Assembly: GCA_017447815.1 (NCBI GenBank)
Contig: JAFSMS010000064.1
Location: 1-32,853 of the forward strand
Reading direction: 5' to 3'
Source of the DNA: Bacteroidales bacterium
GTDB taxonomy: Bacteria > Bacteroidota > Bacteroidia > Bacteroidales > UBA932
Length of the DNA stretch: 32,853 bases
Shown: in pieces, positions 13,058-21,420 of the stretch
Position numbering within the stretch: the stretch's first letter is position 1
How the letters are laid out: each line of letters starts with the position of its first letter
Translations under genes and position numbers: made by a program
Notes under the pieces: generated by a model
Seen by the model: only the letters and a program-made list of their open reading frames with translations
What the model was told of the DNA's origin: nothing
Database searches by the model: none

Positions 13058-14031
13058 AGGCATTCGGCCACGGTGCGGGAAAGGTCCAGCGCCTCATTGT
13101 CACAGGAATACTCCCAGTACATGCCGCCCAGGACGCCCCAGCTCAGGATGAACTCGCACTTGGCGCGGATGGAGCGCACGTTGTCGAAGCCCAGCACCAT
13201 GCGGCCGTCGGCGTCGGCATAGTAAGGAATCTTGGCCACGTCGTCCCACACCTCGTGAAGGCCCTCCTTGGGCGGTTTCTGGTCTTTGTAGTCCACGTAG
13301 TCGGGATAGTCCTTGCGGTTGCCGTGCCCGTAGAAAGGCATGCCCATCACAATCTTCTCCTTGGGAATGCCGGCGGCCAAATGCCGCTCCAGGGCGCCCT
13401 CCATGGTGAATCCGGCGTTGGGGCTCCGTCTGAGGGCGGCGTTGTGGCGCGGCGGCCGGCCCATGTCGTACGACATCACGTTCACCCAGTCGATGACCGG
13501 CAGAATGGCCTCGAAGTCAATGAATTTGGCACTGGCGGCCGATGCCAGCGTGAGCAGCATGTCCGGCCCGATCGCCGAGCGGATTTCCTTCATGAGCAGG
13601 GTAAAGTTCTCCGTGTCCTCGGGCGAGGAGGAGATGCCGGCCGCGGAACTGGTGGGATACTCCCAGTCCAGGTCGATGCCGTCCAGGTTGTATTGCCGGA
13701 TCACCCGCGCGCAGTCCAGGGCGAAGGCCTTCCGGCCCGCCTCGGTGGCGGCCATTTCGCTGAAGCGGCCGCTCCCCCACCCGCCGATGGACAGGCACAC
13801 TTTCACATCCCCCTTGGCGGCCACAATGGCCTCCAGGCGCTCCGGACGCGAGATCCGGATGCCGTCGAAGGTTTCGTTCACATGCCCGAAGGCATAGTCG
13901 ATATGGGTCATGAGCCGCATGTCCGGCATCACGTCCGATCCGGCGCCCACATAGGCGACCACCAGTCGCTGGGCGCAGACCGGCCCGAGCAGGCCCAGCA
14001 TCAGGGCCAGGCAAAGCAAAGTTCGTTTCAT
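13048..14031 (-). CDS. Glycoside hydrolase family 18 (chitinase/endo-N-acetylglucosaminidase type)
   Basis: The 327-residue protein starts with a signal peptide (MKRTLLCLALMLGLLGPVCA), with probable cleavage before Gln21. It continues directly into a GH18 TIM barrel: SIGGWGSGRF (81-90), the catalytic DxxDxDxE as DGIDLDWE (117-124, acid Glu124), and NVMSYDMG for the substrate-positioning Tyr/Asp. GH18 enzymes cut beta-1,4 bonds next to N-acetylglucosamine with help of the N-acetyl group. No carbohydrate-binding module is present. Targets could be chitin oligomers, peptidoglycan-like glycans or host N-glycans; the sequence does not say. It diverges from yicC across a 58-base gap with an inverted pair of promoter-like boxes. 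Its end overlaps the rfbB promoter. Confidence 0.9.
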   Translation of the reverse strand: MKRTLLCLALMLGLLGPVCAQRLVVAYVGAGSDVMPDMRLMTHIDYAFGHVNETFDGIRISRPERLEAIVAAKGDVKVCLSIGGWGSGRFSEMAATEAGRKAFALDCARVIRQYNLDGIDLDWEYPTSSAAGISSSPEDTENFTLLMKEIRSAIGPDMLLTLASAASAKFIDFEAILPVIDWVNVMSYDMGRPPRHNAALRRSPNAGFTMEGALERHLAAGIPKEKIVMGMPFYGHGNRKDYPDYVDYKDQKPPKEGLHEVWDDVAKIPYYADADGRMVLGFDNVRSIRAKCEFILSWGVLGGMYWEYSCDNEALDLSRTVAECLLK

Positions 14032-14034
14032 GGC

Positions 14035-14065
14035 TTGTCAATTTTCACAAAGATAAGTATCTTTG
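14035..14065 (+). promoter_or_regulatory. Promoter of yicC, with an inverted -7 box facing GH18
   Basis: TTG (14035-14037), 20 bases, then TATCTTTG (14058-14065) matches the consensus on the plus strand. The preceding CAAAGATA (14048-14055) is the exact reverse complement of that box, so a minus-strand -7 box for the GH18 gene may lie back to back with it. No good -33 element is visible for the minus direction. Confidence 0.7.
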
Positions 14066-14089
14066 CGCAACTTAAAAAGACCTTAGCAC

Positions 14090-14989
14090 ATGATTCAGTC
14101 CATGACCGGCTACGGAAAGGCCGAAGCCCTGCTTCAGAGTGGAAAACTCACCCTCGAAATCCGCACCCTCAACGCCAAAGGAGCGGACATCAATATCAAA
14201 TCGTCCCTCCTTCCCAAGGACAAAGAGTTGGAAGTGAGAAAGTTATTGGCCGAGCGGCTGGTCCGCGGCACCATCGACCTCTACCTCAATTTCGAGCCCT
14301 CCGGGACTGAAGACGCCCACAGCGTCAATGCCGATGTTTTCCACGCCTACTGGCGCAGCGCGGTGAAGGCCCTCGACGCCGAGACCGTCTTCACCAAGAC
14401 CTTCCTCAAGGACCCCGGCGTGGGCAGCATCCTGGCCGGCTCCATCCTCCGCCTCCCCGACGTCGTCGAGGCCAAGAAGGCCGACGTCATCACCGACGAG
14501 GAATGGCCCCTGGTCTCCGCCGCCCTGGAAGCCGCCCTGTCGCAACTGACGGACTACCGTGCCACCGAAGGCAAGGCCCTCTATGCCGATGTCACCTCCC
14601 GCGTGAAGGGCATCCTCGCCCTCTACGAGCAGGTGGAAGCCCTGGAGCCCGAGCGCGTAGCCACCGTACGGGAAAAACTGCAGCGAGCCCTCGAGGAACT
14701 CGCCGCAAAACCCAATCCCGAACGTTTCGAACAGGAGATGATCTTCTACCTGGAGAAGTACGACATCAACGAAGAGAAGGTGCGCCTGCGCCAACACTGC
14801 AAGTACTTCATGGAAGTCATTGACACAGAGCCTTATCCCGGCAAGAAACTCGGCTTCATCCTCCAGGAGATGGGCCGCGAAATCAACACCACCGGTTCCA
14901 AGGCCAATCACGCCGGCATCCAGCAGTTGGTGGTGCGCATGAAAGACGAACTGGAGAAAATCCGCGAACAGTCTCTCAATATCCTTTAG
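14090..14989 (+). CDS. yicC: YicC family endoribonuclease-like protein
   Basis: The 299-residue protein opens with MIQSMTGYGKAE, the family N-terminal signature. It ends with the DUF1732 block, including KYDINEEKVRLRQHCKYFME, GKKLGFILQEMGREINTTGS and KANHAGIQQLVVRMKDELEK. YicC proteins are RNA-cleaving enzymes related to RNA turnover; in Escherichia coli YicC affects degradation of the small RNA RyhB. A weak similarity of gene context, next to guanylate kinase, is common elsewhere but not here, unless it lies outside the window. Length is normal (about 290). The gene has its own TTG-N20-TATCTTTG promoter. It ends immediately against the stop codon of the convergent phosphoesterase gene, with no base between. 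Confidence 0.93.
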   Translation: MIQSMTGYGKAEALLQSGKLTLEIRTLNAKGADINIKSSLLPKDKELEVRKLLAERLVRGTIDLYLNFEPSGTEDAHSVNADVFHAYWRSAVKALDAETVFTKTFLKDPGVGSILAGSILRLPDVVEAKKADVITDEEWPLVSAALEAALSQLTDYRATEGKALYADVTSRVKGILALYEQVEALEPERVATVREKLQRALEELAAKPNPERFEQEMIFYLEKYDINEEKVRLRQHCKYFMEVIDTEPYPGKKLGFILQEMGREINTTGSKANHAGIQQLVVRMKDELEKIREQSLNIL

Positions 14990-15859
14990 TTACTTGCGCA
15001 CGGTGACGTGGGCTTCGCCCATGTAGGCGCCGGTCCAGCCGGTCTGGCAGATGGGCACCTCCACACCGTCCAGGTTTTTCGCGTAGGCGGCTTCCGTCAT
15101 GAACGTGTGGGAGTGGCCGCTGACCACAAAGTCGATCCCGCGGGTGGCCGCCACCAGCAGGGGGTCGGTGATGTCGCCGGGGTTGTGCTCCGTGTAGCCG
15201 ATGTGCGTCAGTGCAATCACGTAGTCGCACTGGGAGCGCAACTCATCCACGCACTTCTGTACGGAAGACACCATGTCCAGTTCGATGAGGCGGTTGGAGA
15301 TATCGGCCTGGACCATGCTCCGCAGGGAGCAGGTTACGCCCACGATGCCAATCTTCAGCCCGGCCTTTTCCACGATCACAAAAGGCTTTACGTATCGGCC
15401 CAACTCCAGCGGCGAAAAGTCGTAATTGCAAACCACCACCGGCGCTTCCAGGGAGGAAAGCCGTTCGGCCAGGGCCTCCGGGCCGTTGTCGAACTCGTGG
15501 TTTCCCAGCGTCACGGCATCGTAGCCGATGGCGTTGAGAAGGGCGATTTCCACCTGTCCGCCAAACTCCGAGAAGTAACTGCTCCCCTGGAAAAAGTCTC
15601 CGGCATGGAGCAGCAGCACGTTTTCGGGGCCGTCGGCCTTGCGGACGGAATCCACATAGGCGGCGCGCTCCATCGATCCGCCCAGGCCGGCAAGTTCGCC
15701 GCCGCGGTTGGGCTCGTTGTGGCTGTGTGTATCGTTCACGTGCAAGATGGTGAGCCTGTGTACCTCCTGCTTCCCTACCTCCATTCCCACATAGACGCAA
15801 TAGCCCAGCACGGCCAGGCCGGTCACCACCAGTAAAATCTTGATAATCTTATCCTTCAT
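14990..15859 (-). CDS. 5'-nucleotidase, metallophosphoesterase half (membrane-anchored)
   Basis: The 289-residue protein corresponds to the N-terminal catalytic domain of UshA-type 5'-nucleotidases. Metal-site motifs are ILHVNDTHSH (Asp43, His45), LLHAGDFFQGS (Asp88), TLGNHEFD (Asn120, His121), ALTHIGY and VVSGHSHT. A hydrophobic segment at residues 8-26 (ILLVVTGLAVLGYCVYVG) acts as signal or anchor and places the domain outside the inner membrane. The substrate-binding C-terminal domain is missing here and is encoded by the next gene upstream, three bases away. The two products probably assemble into one enzyme. Likely substrates are nucleotides or UDP-sugars in the periplasm. Both follow an ABC exporter in the same operon. 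Confidence 0.9.
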   Translation of the reverse strand: MKDKIIKILLVVTGLAVLGYCVYVGMEVGKQEVHRLTILHVNDTHSHNEPNRGGELAGLGGSMERAAYVDSVRKADGPENVLLLHAGDFFQGSSYFSEFGGQVEIALLNAIGYDAVTLGNHEFDNGPEALAERLSSLEAPVVVCNYDFSPLELGRYVKPFVIVEKAGLKIGIVGVTCSLRSMVQADISNRLIELDMVSSVQKCVDELRSQCDYVIALTHIGYTEHNPGDITDPLLVAATRGIDFVVSGHSHTFMTEAAYAKNLDGVEVPICQTGWTGAYMGEAHVTVRK

Positions 15860-15862
15860 AGC

Positions 15863-16747
15863 CTAATCCTCCATGATTACGCGGCCGTCGGACTTGCCTT
15901 CCAACAGTTTGCCGGCCGCCTCGGTGGACGTGACAAGGTCCACCATCACGTCTTTCAGCAGCACATGCGAAAGCACCACGTCGCTGGCCAGGGCGCCGAT
16001 GCTGATATTGTCTCCGCCGTCCAGCAGGAAATCGATGGTGGCCACGTTGTAGATGCGGGCAGGATCAATGGGCCGGCCGCCGATGAGGGCGCTCACCAGT
16101 TTGTGGTCCTTCACCCGGATGGTGGCCCCGGAAACCGCCTGGAAAGCCGGGGTGGCCGATAGTTGCTCAAAGAGTTTCAGCAGCCCTTCGCCGGACACCT
16201 TGGCATAGCAGAGATAGTTCTTGAAGGGGAACATGGCCGATATGTCCTCGGCCGTCACCGCCCCTTCCGGGAGCGGGACGCGGATGCCGCCGAAGTTGGT
16301 GATGGCAAAATCCATGGGCACCTTGAAATAGCGCGAGGCATAGTCCCGCAGGGCATCCACGAAGAGATTGCCCAGGGGAAGGTCGGGGTTGTCGCGGTCG
16401 TTCATGAGCATGGAGGCGCTGTGGCCGACCACTCTTTTGAGTTCGGCGAAATGCGGCTGCACATCCTGCAGGGCCAGCGCCACGACGGCCACCGGGGAAT
16501 CGTCGTCAAAATGCGTCCCGTTGGGAGCCACAAAGCCATCATCGTCCCACCAGCCCAGGGCCGTGGAAGCGTTCTCCAGCGTCACCGGAGTGCCCCCCAC
16601 GCGATGCCCGTCCATGGTTACCCGCTTCCACTCGAAAGTGGTCTTGGGGGCCTTGAACGCCTGCTGCGCAGACACCAGCGCCCCCACGATGATGAGGGCC
16701 CAGGCAAAGTACCAGGCTGTGCGGTTTTTTACTTCTGTTTCAGCCAT
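15863..16747 (-). CDS. 5'-nucleotidase C-terminal (substrate-binding) domain protein
   Basis: The product of about 294 residues starts at the ATG at 16745-16747. A TTG two codons earlier is an alternative start. It has a membrane segment near residues 10-28 (WYFAWALIIVGALVSAQQAF), then the UshA C-terminal domain. Typical features are LPLGNLFVDALRDYA, NFGGIRVPLPEGAVTAEDIS, FPFKNYLCYAKVSGEGLLKL and the late DFLLDGGDNI. This domain holds the base-stacking and specificity residues in one-chain enzymes. Here it is a separate, independently anchored protein, immediately upstream of the catalytic half. Its start overlaps the end of the ABC permease gene by about 19 bases, which implies translational coupling. 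Confidence 0.87.
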   Translation of the reverse strand: MAETEVKNRTAWYFAWALIIVGALVSAQQAFKAPKTTFEWKRVTMDGHRVGGTPVTLENASTALGWWDDDGFVAPNGTHFDDDSPVAVVALALQDVQPHFAELKRVVGHSASMLMNDRDNPDLPLGNLFVDALRDYASRYFKVPMDFAITNFGGIRVPLPEGAVTAEDISAMFPFKNYLCYAKVSGEGLLKLFEQLSATPAFQAVSGATIRVKDHKLVSALIGGRPIDPARIYNVATIDFLLDGGDNISIGALASDVVLSHVLLKDVMVDLVTSTEAAGKLLEGKSDGRVIMED

Positions 16748-18135
16748 TTCCAAAGGTCTTTAAAGGTAGATTTCTTGCCGAACATCAGGATGCCCACCTT
16801 ATAAATCTTGGCCGATGCCCAGGCGCACACCACGAAGGTGACCACCAGGAGCACCATCGACAGGATGAGTTCCCAGGCGGGGACGCCGAAGGGAATGCGG
16901 GCCAGCATCACGATGGGCGAAGTGAAAGGAATCATCGACCCCCAGAAAACCAGCGAACTGTCCGGTGCCTTGAACGCATACAGGGCGATGAAAAAGGCCA
17001 GCAGGAGCGGAATGGTGACCGGAATCTGCAGTTGCGAGGAATCGCCCTCGTTTTCCACGGCCGAGCCGATGGCTGCAAACAGCGACGCATACAGCAGGTA
17101 GCCGAACACGAAGTAGAACAGGAAGGCGAAGAGAATCTGGCCGACGTTGATGTTGCCGAGGGTGCTCATCACCACGTCCATGCCGGAAGGCTCTCCGGCG
17201 GCCACGCCCGTAGTGTCCGTGGCGGTGGCCAGGGCCTCGTTCAGGTCCATGCCGGCGGGCAGGTTCACGTTCTCATTCATCTGACCCACCATTTCCGTGG
17301 TGGGATCGCTGCCCATCATGCCCATCATCTTGTCCTTGCCGAGGATGCCCATCGCAACCGCCGTCAGCAGCAGCGTCAGGAGAATCCACAGCAGGAACTG
17401 CGTAAGGGCCACCAGCGCAACGCCGATGATCTTGCCGAACATCAGTTCCGTGGCTTTCACGGAGGACATGAGAACCTCCACCACACGGGAACTTTTCTCC
17501 TCGATCACCGAACTCATCACCATGCCGGAGAACAGCGCGATGAACATATACAGCGCCATGCCCAGAATCATCGACAGGGCCATGTAGATGCCGCTTTCCG
17601 AGATGCTCTCGTTGCCGGATTTGTCAATGGTATAACTGCGGAGCTTCACGTCGGACTTGACACCCGCCATGATTTCCTCCAGGTTCTCGATACCATAACT
17701 GTCGATGCGATAGGCCTCTACGGCATCGTTGATGCGGCTTTCGATCATCTCCCCGGTATCCATGCCGAGGGGTTTTTCGGAGTAGCAGTCGGCCTGGACG
17801 GTGCGCGCTTCGGTGTCCAGTTCGGAGATGGAAAGAAGCACGTCCACACCGGCCGATCCGAAATCGGCCTTGATGGCGTCGGGATCGGCATCGGCCCCCA
17901 GATCCTTGAAAATGGTGACATCGTTGTCCGTCAGGTACGGCAGCACGATGCCGGAGCGGTCGATGACACCCACCTGCTTGGCCTCTTCCTTGGCGCCCAT
18001 CATAATCACAGACGGCAGGATGGCGATGCCGGCAAAGAGCACCGGAGCCAGGAAGGTGATGAGAAGGAAGCTCTTTTTCTTAACCTTGTTAAGATACTCG
18101 CGCTGGATAATGATGCCTAATTTCTTGAAATTCAT
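16729..18135 (-). CDS. ABC-2 type exporter permease (NatB-like)
   Basis: The 468-residue membrane protein has the NatB/ABC-2 layout. One N-terminal membrane helix (about 24-48) follows the cytoplasmic MNFKKLGIIIQREYLNKVKK. A large extracytoplasmic domain of about 120 residues comes next, then five or so helices from residue 180 on. MSSVIEEKSSRVVEVLMSS, just after the second helix, is the family signature contacting the ATPase. An unusual Met-rich and acidic loop (about 270-330, with MMGMMGSDPTTEMVGQMNEN) precedes the last helices. It is encoded three bases after its ATPase. NatAB-type exporters extrude Na+ or other small solutes; the substrate here is unknown. Confidence 0.9.
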   Translation of the reverse strand: MNFKKLGIIIQREYLNKVKKKSFLLITFLAPVLFAGIAILPSVIMMGAKEEAKQVGVIDRSGIVLPYLTDNDVTIFKDLGADADPDAIKADFGSAGVDVLLSISELDTEARTVQADCYSEKPLGMDTGEMIESRINDAVEAYRIDSYGIENLEEIMAGVKSDVKLRSYTIDKSGNESISESGIYMALSMILGMALYMFIALFSGMVMSSVIEEKSSRVVEVLMSSVKATELMFGKIIGVALVALTQFLLWILLTLLLTAVAMGILGKDKMMGMMGSDPTTEMVGQMNENVNLPAGMDLNEALATATDTTGVAAGEPSGMDVVMSTLGNINVGQILFAFLFYFVFGYLLYASLFAAIGSAVENEGDSSQLQIPVTIPLLLAFFIALYAFKAPDSSLVFWGSMIPFTSPIVMLARIPFGVPAWELILSMVLLVVTFVVCAWASAKIYKVGILMFGKKSTFKDLWKWLKQK

Positions 18136-18138
18136 ATA

Positions 18139-18993
18139 CTATTCCTCCTCCGTTACCAGTTTGATGAAGATGTCGTTCATGCGCGGAATCACCTCCTTGA
18201 AGGAGTTGATGGTGCAGCCCTGGCCGATGAGTTCGGTGAGCCGCTCGTTCACCTGTGCGCGGGGTACCACCTCGGACTTGCGGTCCAGCAGGGTGTCGGT
18301 GTATTCGATTTCCGCATTATCCTCGCCGTGCCGGCGGCGGATGTCGTCGGTACCGCCGCAGACCACGAGTTTGCCCTTGTTGATGAGGGCGATGTTCTCG
18401 CAAAGGGCCTCCACGCTCTCCATGTTGTGGGTGGAGAGGATGATGGTGGCGCCTTCCTCCTTGAGGCGGAGAATCTCCTTGCGGATGAGCTCGGCATTCA
18501 CGGGGTCGAAGCCGGAAAAGGGCTCGTCCAGGATCATGAGGGAGGGCTTGTGCACCACCGTGGTGATGAACTGCACCTTCTGCGCCATGCCCTTGGAGAG
18601 TTCTTCCACTTTCTTGTTCCACCAGTCGGCAATGTCAAAGCGGACGAACCATTTCTTGAGTTCCACGGCAGCCTCGCGGGCGCTCATGCCGCGGAGTTGC
18701 GCCAGGTACATGGCCTGCTCCCCCACCTTCATCTTGCGGTAGAGGCCGCGCTCCTCCGGGAGGTAGCCGATGTGCGCCACGTCCTCCTCCGTGATGGGGT
18801 GTCCCTGGAAGAGCACCTGGCCTTCCGAGGCCAGCGTGATGCGGTTGATAATGCGGATCAGGGTACTCTTCCCCGCTCCGTTGGGCCCCAGCAGGCCGAA
18901 GATCTTCCCTTCGGGAATCTCCAGCGACACGTGGTCCAGTGCCACTTTGGGGCCGAATGTCTTTGTTACGTTCTGTACTTCTATGATGGCCAT
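18139..18993 (-). CDS. ABC exporter ATP-binding protein (NatA-like)
   Basis: The 284-residue ATPase has Walker A GPNGAGKST (36-44), Walker B LMILDEPFSGFDP, and the switch His in ILSTHNMESVE. The signature reads ELSKGMAQKVQF instead of LSGGQ. This LSKGM form is normal for the NatA/YhaQ-like subgroup and is not a defect. A C-terminal extension of about 70 residues, after VVCGGTDDIRRRHG, is also typical. It is the first gene of a four-gene unit: ATPase, permease, and both halves of a 5'-nucleotidase. A strong promoter lies just upstream. Confidence 0.92.
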   Translation of the reverse strand: MAIIEVQNVTKTFGPKVALDHVSLEIPEGKIFGLLGPNGAGKSTLIRIINRITLASEGQVLFQGHPITEEDVAHIGYLPEERGLYRKMKVGEQAMYLAQLRGMSAREAAVELKKWFVRFDIADWWNKKVEELSKGMAQKVQFITTVVHKPSLMILDEPFSGFDPVNAELIRKEILRLKEEGATIILSTHNMESVEALCENIALINKGKLVVCGGTDDIRRRHGEDNAEIEYTDTLLDRKSEVVPRAQVNERLTELIGQGCTINSFKEVIPRMNDIFIKLVTEEE

Positions 18994-19012
18994 AGTTCTT
19001 GTTGGATTTTGG

Positions 19013-19042
19013 CAAATATAATAATTTCTTACCGAAATTCAA
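19013..19042 (-). promoter_or_regulatory. Promoter of the ABC exporter/5'-nucleotidase operon
   Basis: On the minus strand TTG (19040-19042) and TATATTTG (19013-19020) are 19 bases apart, an excellent Bacteroidota match. The expected start near 19006 gives a leader of about 13 bases. Confidence 0.75.
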
Positions 19043-19051
19043 TAATAGATT

Positions 19052-20092
19052 CTAAAAATTCAATATTTTTGTAACCAGTTCGATGAGGAGTTCGGCCGGG
19101 GTGGCCTCTCCGGCGTCACCGCCCTTTCCCTTGTAGTCGTAGTCTGTCAGGAGGGAGATCACGCTTCTGCAGCGCTGCAGCGGGTAGTTGCGCAAGGCGG
19201 CGTCGTACTCTTTCATGAAATACGGATTCACCCCCAGCACGCGGGCGGCCTCCCCGGGCTGCAGACGCCCCTTCTCCAGGAGGGCGTGGTATTTGAGAAT
19301 CCGGTAAAAATGGTTGTACAGCGGAGCCACGGCGGCGGGAAGGGCAAAACGCGGCGCCTCCCCCATGTGGGCCGCAATCTTCAAGGCCTTGGCCCCTTCG
19401 CGGTAACTCAGGCACTTGGTGAGTTCGAAAACGCTGAACTGGCGGCTTACGCCCACGTTTTTCTCGATATCGGCCACGGAAATCTCCTGCGTGCCCTCGG
19501 GGAGGTTCTTCAGGAGTTTTTCCGTCTCGACGGCGATTTTGCCGAGGTCGGTTCCGGCGCTTTCCGCCAGGAGCAGGGCGGCCTCGGGATGGATGCGGAG
19601 CCCGCGGCCCTCGTAATAGGCCTGGATCCATTGCGGGAGTTCATAGTCCCGCAGGGGCAGGGACTCCACCACCACGCCCGTTTTGAGGACGCTCTTGTAC
19701 AGGGCCTTCCGCTTGTCGGCCGATGCGCCGTGCATCAGAATCACCAGCACGGTGCTGTCCAGGGGGTTCTGGCAGTAGAGGGCCAGTTCCTCCAGGGATT
19801 TCATCTGCTGGGCTTCCTTCACCACCACCAGTTGGCGGTCGGCCATCATGGGGAAACGGCGGGCGGCGGTGATGACGGTATCGGCATCTACGTCGGCCCC
19901 GAAGCAGATGGTTTCGTTGAAATCCTTTTCCCATTCCCGGAGGCAGTTTTCGATGATGGCGCCCGCCACCAGGTCGGGGTAATAGGGCTCTTCGCCCATG
20001 AGCAGATAAACAGACTTGAAGATGCCGCGACGGACATCTTCAAGTATCTGACTTACCTGTCGGGAGGTTTCTATGTAGCTTTTTGCAGCCAC
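19052..20092 (-). CDS. holA: DNA polymerase III subunit delta
   Basis: HolA opens the sliding clamp within the clamp loader. The 346-residue product has the family pattern: VYLLMGEEPYYPDLVAGAI near the N-terminus, a degenerate nucleotide-binding core with VVVKEAQQMKSLEELALYCQ, then IEKNVGVSRQFSVFELTKCL and the C-terminal helical collar (YNHFYRILKYHALLEKG, NPYFMKEYDAALRNYPLQRC). There is no functional Walker A, as expected of delta. The ATG shares a base with the stop of hpf, so xerC, hpf and holA form one overlapping transcript. The ABC operon promoter lies between this gene's stop and the next gene. Confidence 0.93.
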   Translation of the reverse strand: MAAKSYIETSRQVSQILEDVRRGIFKSVYLLMGEEPYYPDLVAGAIIENCLREWEKDFNETICFGADVDADTVITAARRFPMMADRQLVVVKEAQQMKSLEELALYCQNPLDSTVLVILMHGASADKRKALYKSVLKTGVVVESLPLRDYELPQWIQAYYEGRGLRIHPEAALLLAESAGTDLGKIAVETEKLLKNLPEGTQEISVADIEKNVGVSRQFSVFELTKCLSYREGAKALKIAAHMGEAPRFALPAAVAPLYNHFYRILKYHALLEKGRLQPGEAARVLGVNPYFMKEYDAALRNYPLQRCRSVISLLTDYDYKGKGGDAGEATPAELLIELVTKILNF

Positions 20093-20382
20093 TACTTGGC
20101 AAACTTCTTCTCCTTGGCGCGGACAATCTTTTCCTTGAGGGCGTCAGCGGCGTCCGTGACGGCCTCTTCGAAGGTGCGGGCCTGACGCTCGACAATCAGG
20201 TCTTCACCCGGGATGTGGGTCTGGACCTTCACGCACTTGTTTTCCGCGTCCGGAAGGAGGCTGAGGGTGACGTCGATATCACCCATGTTGTCGAAGAACT
20301 TCTCTACTTTTCCAACTTTCTTGTCAATGAAGTCCAGCAGCTTCTCGTCTGCATCGAACTTGAGGGACTTTACGTTAATCAT
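20092..20382 (-). CDS. hpf: Ribosome hibernation-promoting factor (short form)
   Basis: The 96-residue protein is a YfiA/HPF-type factor: beta-alpha-beta-beta-beta-alpha with SLKFDADEKLLDFIDKKVGK, VEKFFDNMGDIDVTLSLLPD and the ending FEEAVTDAADALKEKI. It binds the small ribosomal subunit in the tRNA and mRNA channel during stress. It lacks the C-terminal dimerisation domain of long HPF, so it would resemble the short forms. It overlaps xerC by eight bases and holA by one. Pairing of hpf with xerC is common in Bacteroidota. Confidence 0.92.
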   Translation of the reverse strand: MINVKSLKFDADEKLLDFIDKKVGKVEKFFDNMGDIDVTLSLLPDAENKCVKVQTHIPGEDLIVERQARTFEEAVTDAADALKEKIVRAKEKKFAK

Positions 20383-21349
20383 GACTTTCTTCGTTTTTTG
20401 CCCTGGGGTGGGCGTTCATGTATTGTTGCCTGAGCCGTTCCACGGAATTGTGGGTATATACCTGCGTGGCGGCTAAACTGCTGTGGCCCAGCATCTCTTT
20501 GATGGCATTCAGGTCTGCTCCCTCGTTGAGAAGGGCTGTCGCAAGCGAGTGCCTGAGCACGTGGGGGGATTTCCTCCCGGTGATGCCGCTTCGGCCTTGC
20601 AGTTCTGCTTTCACGGCCCTGTCCACGAAGACGGGATAGAGGGGGGTCCCTTTTTCCGTCACCAGGAGCGGGGCGCTGGCGGGCATTTCTCCGACCATGA
20701 AACGAACTGTTTGTAAATATAATGAAATTTCTTGAATCAGCGAAGGAATCAGCGGAATTTCGCGCATTTTGTCTCCTTTTCCTCTCACGCGGAGGGTTTG
20801 CCGGCCTTCATCGACGCTCTGCCGCTGCAGGGCGATGAGTTCGGCCCGGCGGATGCCCGTTCCGTATAACAGGCTCACGATGAGGCGTCTGAGGCGGCGG
20901 TTGTACAGTTCCCGGGCCAGTTTTCCCTGCGGGTCGCTGCTCAGGAGCACCGACAGTTCATCGGCCGATTCGGCGTGCTCGCTCTCCTCCAGATAGCCTT
21001 CCAGGGCGCCCTCGGTGATGTATTCGGGGAGGCGCTTTTCCATTTTGGGGCGCTTGACCGTCTTCACGGGATTGGAAGCGAGTTGCCCTTCTTTCACGAG
21101 GTAGCGGCAGAACCCGCTGAGCGCGCTCATGTGAAGGTGTACCGTCCGCGGCTTCAGGCCCGTGTCAATCAGGTGCCCTTCATATTCCCGGATGCGCGAT
21201 GGGATGAGTTGGCCGATGAGGCCGCCGTCGGCCTCGCCGGAGGCGCCGGCCCAGTCGGCAAAGCCCGAGAGGGCTTCCCGGTACAAGGAAACCGTCCGGG
21301 GCGAATACCGCCGGATGTCCTGCAGATAGGTGATGTACCTTTCAATCAT
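20375..21349 (-). CDS. xerC: Tyrosine recombinase XerC
   Basis: The 324-residue recombinase has the SAM-like N-terminal domain (MIERYITYLQDIRRYSPRTV) and a complete catalytic set: Arg in GTGIRRAEL, Lys in RGKGDKMREIPL, HxxR in SPHVLRHSLATALL, His in LGHSSLAATQ and the nucleophile Tyr in QVYTHNS. XerC/D enzymes resolve chromosome dimers at dif. It is the first gene of the xerC-hpf-holA unit, as usual for the housekeeping enzyme. No phage or integrative-element genes adjoin it, so an integrase role is unlikely. It starts five bases after a full interspersed palindrome that also covers the end of cca. Confidence 0.92.
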   Translation of the reverse strand: MIERYITYLQDIRRYSPRTVSLYREALSGFADWAGASGEADGGLIGQLIPSRIREYEGHLIDTGLKPRTVHLHMSALSGFCRYLVKEGQLASNPVKTVKRPKMEKRLPEYITEGALEGYLEESEHAESADELSVLLSSDPQGKLARELYNRRLRRLIVSLLYGTGIRRAELIALQRQSVDEGRQTLRVRGKGDKMREIPLIPSLIQEISLYLQTVRFMVGEMPASAPLLVTEKGTPLYPVFVDRAVKAELQGRSGITGRKSPHVLRHSLATALLNEGADLNAIKEMLGHSSLAATQVYTHNSVERLRQQYMNAHPRAKNEESHD

Positions 21350-21353
21350 CGTT

Positions 21354-21420
21354 TTTTCGCTTCGCTCAGAATGACATGGCCTGTGTCATTCTGAGGCAGG
21401 TTCACCTGCCGAAGAATCTG
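21354..21420. repeat. Full palindromic element overlapping the end of cca
   Basis: Left arm TTTTTCGCTTCGCTCAGAAT GACA and right arm TGTCATTCTGAGGCAGGTTC followed by ACCTGCCGAAGAATCTG form an imperfect inverted repeat. The right arm contains its own CAGGT/ACCTG stem. It differs in the right arm from the copy in ugd. The right arm encodes the last 11 residues and the stop of cca. Confidence 0.88.

Noticed and set aside
18139-18993. Defective ABC signature (LSKGM in place of LSGGQ)
   Set aside because: This form is usual in the NatA-like subgroup and does not indicate loss of function.
20375-21349. Integrase of a mobile island
   Set aside because: Gene order with hpf and holA and the full-length XerC-like sequence point to the housekeeping recombinase; no attachment repeats or cargo lie beside it.
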